NCBI GenBank assembly: GCA_035578155.1
Contig: JAPWDM010000008.1
Span: 3,183,347 to 3,247,346 of the forward strand
Source of the DNA: Brachynemurus nebulosus
Lineage: Eukaryota > Arthropoda > Insecta > Neuroptera > Myrmeleontidae
Length of the DNA: 64,000 bases
Reading direction: 5' to 3'
The notes beneath the pieces are model-generated. The model worked only from the letters and a program-made list of their open reading frames with translations. It was not told the origin of the DNA and did no database searches. Numbering within the stretch: the stretch's first letter is position 1; every line of letters starts with the position of its first letter. Position numbers and translations under genes: made by a program. Below are positions 60,394 to 64,000 of this stretch, piece by piece.

Positions 60394-60704
60394 ATGATGT
60401 GAATTAGCGAGTATAGTAAGAAAAATAGTGGAAAAATAGAATGTAAATAGACTTTTAAAGTATCAAGTTACCATAACATGGACATTCTTAACCCCAATTT
60501 TTGACCCAATTTAAAAATGATTTCAAAAATCTTATAAAATTGTTTCTTAAATAAATACGAACAATTTATTCAGCTTAATTTTAAATCAATAATAACAAAA
60601 TGGGCTGGGTATGTGGTGTTAAAAATTGTTCTAGTGGCAGTGTAATTGATAAAAAGCGACACAAGGAATTAAATTTGAAAAGACCCACAAGGAAAATCAA
60701 GTAA
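60358..60704 (+). repeat. Repeat X with uninterrupted THAP-like exon T4
   Basis: The ATG at 60600 opens a 34-codon frame: MGWVCGVKNCSSGS, then VIDKKRHKELNLKRPTRK, then a stop just past a CAA|GTAAAC donor-like site. C-x4-C near the start and a basic run agree with the first exon of a THAP domain protein. It is the empty-site version for the insertions in T2 and T3. Confidence 0.5.
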
Positions 60705-60887
60705 ACTAAATAAATTTTATTTTAATAATATTGAAATTTATTCTTTATGATATAACAATAAAACTATTTCAAGTAATATTCAAACTACCGCTTTGGTACA
60801 CAAGGAACACTAATGCCCTCTTATTTTTATATACTTTTTTTAAATGCATTGAGTTCGATCACCTTCTTATAGTCACCATGGTAAAAA

Positions 60888-62317
60888 CTATAAGGTGAAA
60901 ACTGTAACATTGTGAGTTCCTTTATGTCTTTTGAAATTACTTGAATTATTAAATCTTTTCGAACATATATTACACTTGTATGGTTTTTCACCACTGTGAA
61001 TTCTTTCATGTGTTTTTAAAATACTTGACGTAGTAAACGTTTTAGTACATATGTTACATTCGTATGGTTTTTCACCACTGTGAACTCGTTCATGTATTTC
61101 TAAATCACCTGACTGAGTAAATTTTCTCGTACACATTTTACACTGGTATGGTTTTTCACCACTGTGAACTCGTTCATGTTTTTTTAAATTACTTGACTGA
61201 TTAAACGTTTTAGAGCACACACTACATTTATAAGGTTTTTCATTACTGTGAATTCGTTCATGTGTTTTTAAATGACTTGAATTACTAAATGTTTTCGAAC
61301 ACATATAACATTCGTATGGTTTTTCACCACTGTGTACTCTTTCATGTCTTTTAAAATTACTTAAATCACTAAATGTTTTAGAACAAATATTACACTGATA
61401 TGGTTTTTCATCACTGTGAAGTCTTTCATGTGTTTTTAAAAGACTTGAATCACTAAATGTTTTCGAACACATATAACATTCGTATGGTTTTTCACCACTG
61501 TGTACTCTTTCATGTCTTTTAAAACTACTTAATATTTGAAATGTTTTAGAACAAATATTACACTGATATGGTTTTTCACCACTGTGTATTATATTATGTC
61601 TTTTTAAACTATCCTTTCGGTTAAATGTTTTAGAACAAATTTCACATCGATATGGTTTTGCACCACTGTGAATTATTTCATGTGCTTTTAAATTATTTAA
61701 CTGAGTAAATGTTTTACTGCATATGTTACATTCGTATGTTCTTTGATGTATTTTTAGATGATTTGGGTAAGTAAATGTTTTATTACATGTATCACACTGA
61801 AATAGTTTTTTCCCTTCAAGTTCAATTTTATGTTCTGTTAAATCTGTCGAATTATCTTCATCTATTTCATATTGTTCAATTTTGATTTCCGAGTGTAAAC
61901 TATTTAAATCTGGCAAAGATTCACTCAATTCCTAAAATGTTATGAGTGTTTTGATTAATTTACATAATTTTATTCTGTTATTTTTAATTCAAATCTAATA
62001 CTTACCAGTTTTATATTTTGCTCTTGTAAGTCTGTAAGGTTTTTTTTATCTGTCAAACTATTATTTTCTTGGGCCAATTTAATTGGTTCAAAAACTTTTG
62101 TTTCTGTTGATAACACTAAATTATTTTCAAACGCTTCATCTTTTTCCACTTTAATTTCAAATGTGTGAAAATTTTCATGGCCCGGTCTAATCACTTCATC
62201 GTTCTCCACTTTAATTTTATTTGTATGGTCAGTTTCATGGACCGGTTCATTCACTTCATCTTCCTCCACTTTAATTTTAAATGTATGAAAACCGAATTCA
62301 TTGACCGAATTCTCCAT
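60888..62317 (-). CDS. ZNF-A3: 11-finger C2H2 protein, two exons
   Basis: Exon 1 62317-62006 (104 codons, donor GTAAGT) and exon 2 61931-60888, phase 0, 451 residues. Exon 1 carries IKVEEDEV, IKVENDEV and EIKVEKDEA; exon 2 starts with EIKIEQYEIDED. The first finger is shortened: HLKIHQRTYECN runs straight into the next finger, so the second His and the SGEKP linker are lost. Ten normal fingers follow with HSGEKPY, HSDEKPY or HSNEKPY linkers. Most fingers pair one-to-one with ZNF-A2, but the fingers near the start differ. Probably functional despite the lost finger. Confidence 0.87.
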
Positions 62318-62633
62318 TTCAGATTTCTGTTTTTACACAATTTAAAAACAATACACAAATTTGAAATTACACAAGTTACACAGTCCTTAAAATAGTTGCT
62401 GAAGTGACGTGCACATCTATCACAATGTCTATCACACAAAGCTCTACCCTCCATTACAAAACTATAGAGCAGAGCGTAGTGTTGCCAATTGCAGGTTATT
62501 AAAAATCTCAAGCTCAAAATGATGTTTAAAATAAACGCGTTCGCCAGAAAATTTTGTTAGACTAAAGTTAGCTAAAGGAGTTTGCACCGTTACAAACCAG
62601 AGGGCACTGATACAAAAAATTAATGCCGGTTAA

Positions 62634-62895
62634 CGCTTTTCAACAAACCATATGTTACAATTTTTTGTCTCAAAATGCCGGACTTTTTACTGCCAATGAT
62701 AAGTACAATGGACAATGCTACAATAAAAGAAAAAGAAAAAAATCAAAGATATATTTAGAATTATAAAAAAAATATATTTAGAATTATACCGTATTGTCAC
62801 AGATAGCAGCACCTGTACCAGTGAATATATACATATGACAACAATTTGAGCCGCCATATTGCCGGACGAGTTAACTCGTCTTAACCATTTAAAGA
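62634..62895 (-). mobile_element. R element copy d
   Basis: Starts CGCTTTTCAACAAACC after TTAA (62630-62633) and ends GTCTTAACCATTTAAAG; inverted relative to copies a, c and e. About 260 bp, with an internal deletion compared with copy e. Confidence 0.65.
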
Positions 62896-63195
62896 AATTT
62901 TTTTCATTGTTTTTCACGGTATTGGGAATCGTAAAAATTGAATACGCGAACTAGTGGTCATAAAAATAATTTACTGTTTTCAAATAAAAACGGACAATTC
63001 AAAATTGCTTCTATTTTCTTAAGTGTCAATTTCTGCCATCTGATGAAGAAGAAAGAAACTGCTGCGAGTAGGCTAAATACTAAACCACGCCTCCATTTGA
63101 TTTCCCAATAAATACTTAACTTCTAAAGTACAGCTACATTTAAAAATTATGGAATAAAAACAATTCAATCACCGTGTTAGAAATAGTTGTTTTAA

Positions 63196-63527
63196 CCTTT
63201 AAATGATTAAGACAAGTTACCTCGTCCTACAATGTGGCAGCTCACAATGCTGTGATACGTATATATTCATTGGTACAGGTGCCGCCATCTGTAACAGATT
63301 TTCCGAAATACTGTATAATTCTAAATAATGTTAAATTTTATCAATAGTTTAGTATAATTTATATTTTGTAAATTCCTAGAGTTCACTTTTTTGATGTTGG
63401 GATCTTTTATTTTTTTTCTTCTTCTTTTTTTGTAACCTTATCTATTGTACGTATCATTGACAGTAAAAAGTCTGGCAATTTGAGACAAAAAATTTTCCAT
63501 ATGGTTTGTTTAAAAAGGTTAAAAGCG
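63196..63527 (+). mobile_element. R element copy e, TTAA target
   Basis: 332 bp between TTAA tetramers (63192-63195 and 63528-63531), from CCTTTAAATGATTAAG to AAAAGCG. Best preserved ends of the family in this window. Confidence 0.75.
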
Positions 63528-63654
63528 TTAATCTCTAATGTATGTTAATTTTTTTAATGTGAGCCAGGGTGAGCCCTCTGGTTTATAAAGGTGCATGTTC
63601 CGTTAGATAACGTTAGGCTATAATGGCGATTATGGAGAATGGCGATAATGGCTA

Positions 63655-64000
63655 TAAGTATGGAGGGTAGATATCAGGAGCACCATCTCCGTATCAAAAA
63701 GTGTCCATAGAAAGGCGTAAATAGTGGCAGCGCTACTGTAGCAAAAGGGTAAATTTTGAGAAGTAAATAGGAAAAGATAAACATCCGCGTTGTTATGTAA
63801 TTATTGTTTTTTTTATTATAATTGTTACATATAATTGTTTTATTATTTTAAAAATTTTTATAAAACTCAAAAAATTCAACAGACATTAAAAGTTCATGTA
63901 ATTATGAATCACTTTCAAGTTTTTTATTGGTTATTAAACAACACACTTCACTCCGTCGACAACTACAAAGTTCATTTCATACTCTTTTGCTACTCTAACC
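63655..64000 (-). repeat. AGGGTAGATATCAGGA repeat, runs off the window
   Basis: Matches 54018-54690: GGAGGGTAGATATCAGGAGC at one side and, inverted, CTCCGTCGACAACTA and TACTCTTTTGCTACTCTA at the other. Probably a MITE with inverted ends. The far end lies outside the window. Confidence 0.45.

Larger units (their letters stand above)
62536..63625. mobile_element. MITE-P copy 2 split by two R elements
   Basis: Begins GCGTTCGCCAGAAAATTTTG and resumes twice after insertions, ending with GTTAGATAACGTTAGGCT. Copy 1 (23947-24254) is the empty reference for both. A third foreign segment (about 62925-63110) also interrupts it. Confidence 0.6.

Overview
The window is AT-rich nuclear DNA of an arthropod, most likely an insect; the order cannot be fixed from the sequence. 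The reasons are two intron-containing conserved genes whose proteins read like insect orthologues (V-type ATPase catalytic subunit A and the N-terminal acetyltransferase NAA50/San), lineage-specific C2H2 zinc-finger genes, and dense DNA transposons, MITEs and LINE remnants. Coding DNA is a small share of the window.

Layout. 1-20.7 kb holds zinc-finger (ZNF) genes set in nested transposons: ZNF-A1 (2105-3621, +), a short decaying ZNF-B1 (5444-6040, +), a 5'-truncated LINE (7375-8450, +), ZNF-B2 (8685-9959, -), a Harbinger-like element with a MADF mini-ORF (10097-11528), two nested fold-back elements that each carry tRNA-like modules (12813-15121), two hAT-like MITEs with exact 8-bp target duplications (17030-17805 and 18097-19038) and ZNF-B3 (19200-20273, +). 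20.7-26.2 kb holds only mobile DNA, including a hAT-like element with seven heat-shock-element-like motifs, a LINE relic, a second copy of an 8-bp-TSD MITE and a THAP-like exon remnant. 26.4-46.1 kb is the conserved core: NAA50 on the minus strand and V-ATPase subunit A on the plus strand, head to head, with splice sites readable for every coding exon. Their introns are full of MITEs. 46.1-64 kb returns to mobile DNA with ZNF-A2 (52435-53889, -), a frameshifted Tc1 transposon (56944-58572), a ZNF-B exon remnant (near 55.6 kb), a ZNF-B pseudogene (59.9-60.4 kb) and ZNF-A3 (60888-62317, -). ZNF-A2 and ZNF-A3 lie in a segmental duplication of about 2.1 kb.

How the parts relate. Both ZNF families start with serial hydrophobic-K-x-E acidic motifs, the SUMO-conjugation consensus, followed by 3-12 C2H2 fingers. 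They look like a young, expanding set of DNA-binding proteins embedded in the transposons that move around them. Many transposon boundaries can be proved here by target-site duplications or by comparing filled and empty copies inside the window. The least conventional signals are the nested fold-back elements with tRNA-like arms, the heat-shock-element array, and the SUMO-motif N-termini shared by the zinc-finger genes.
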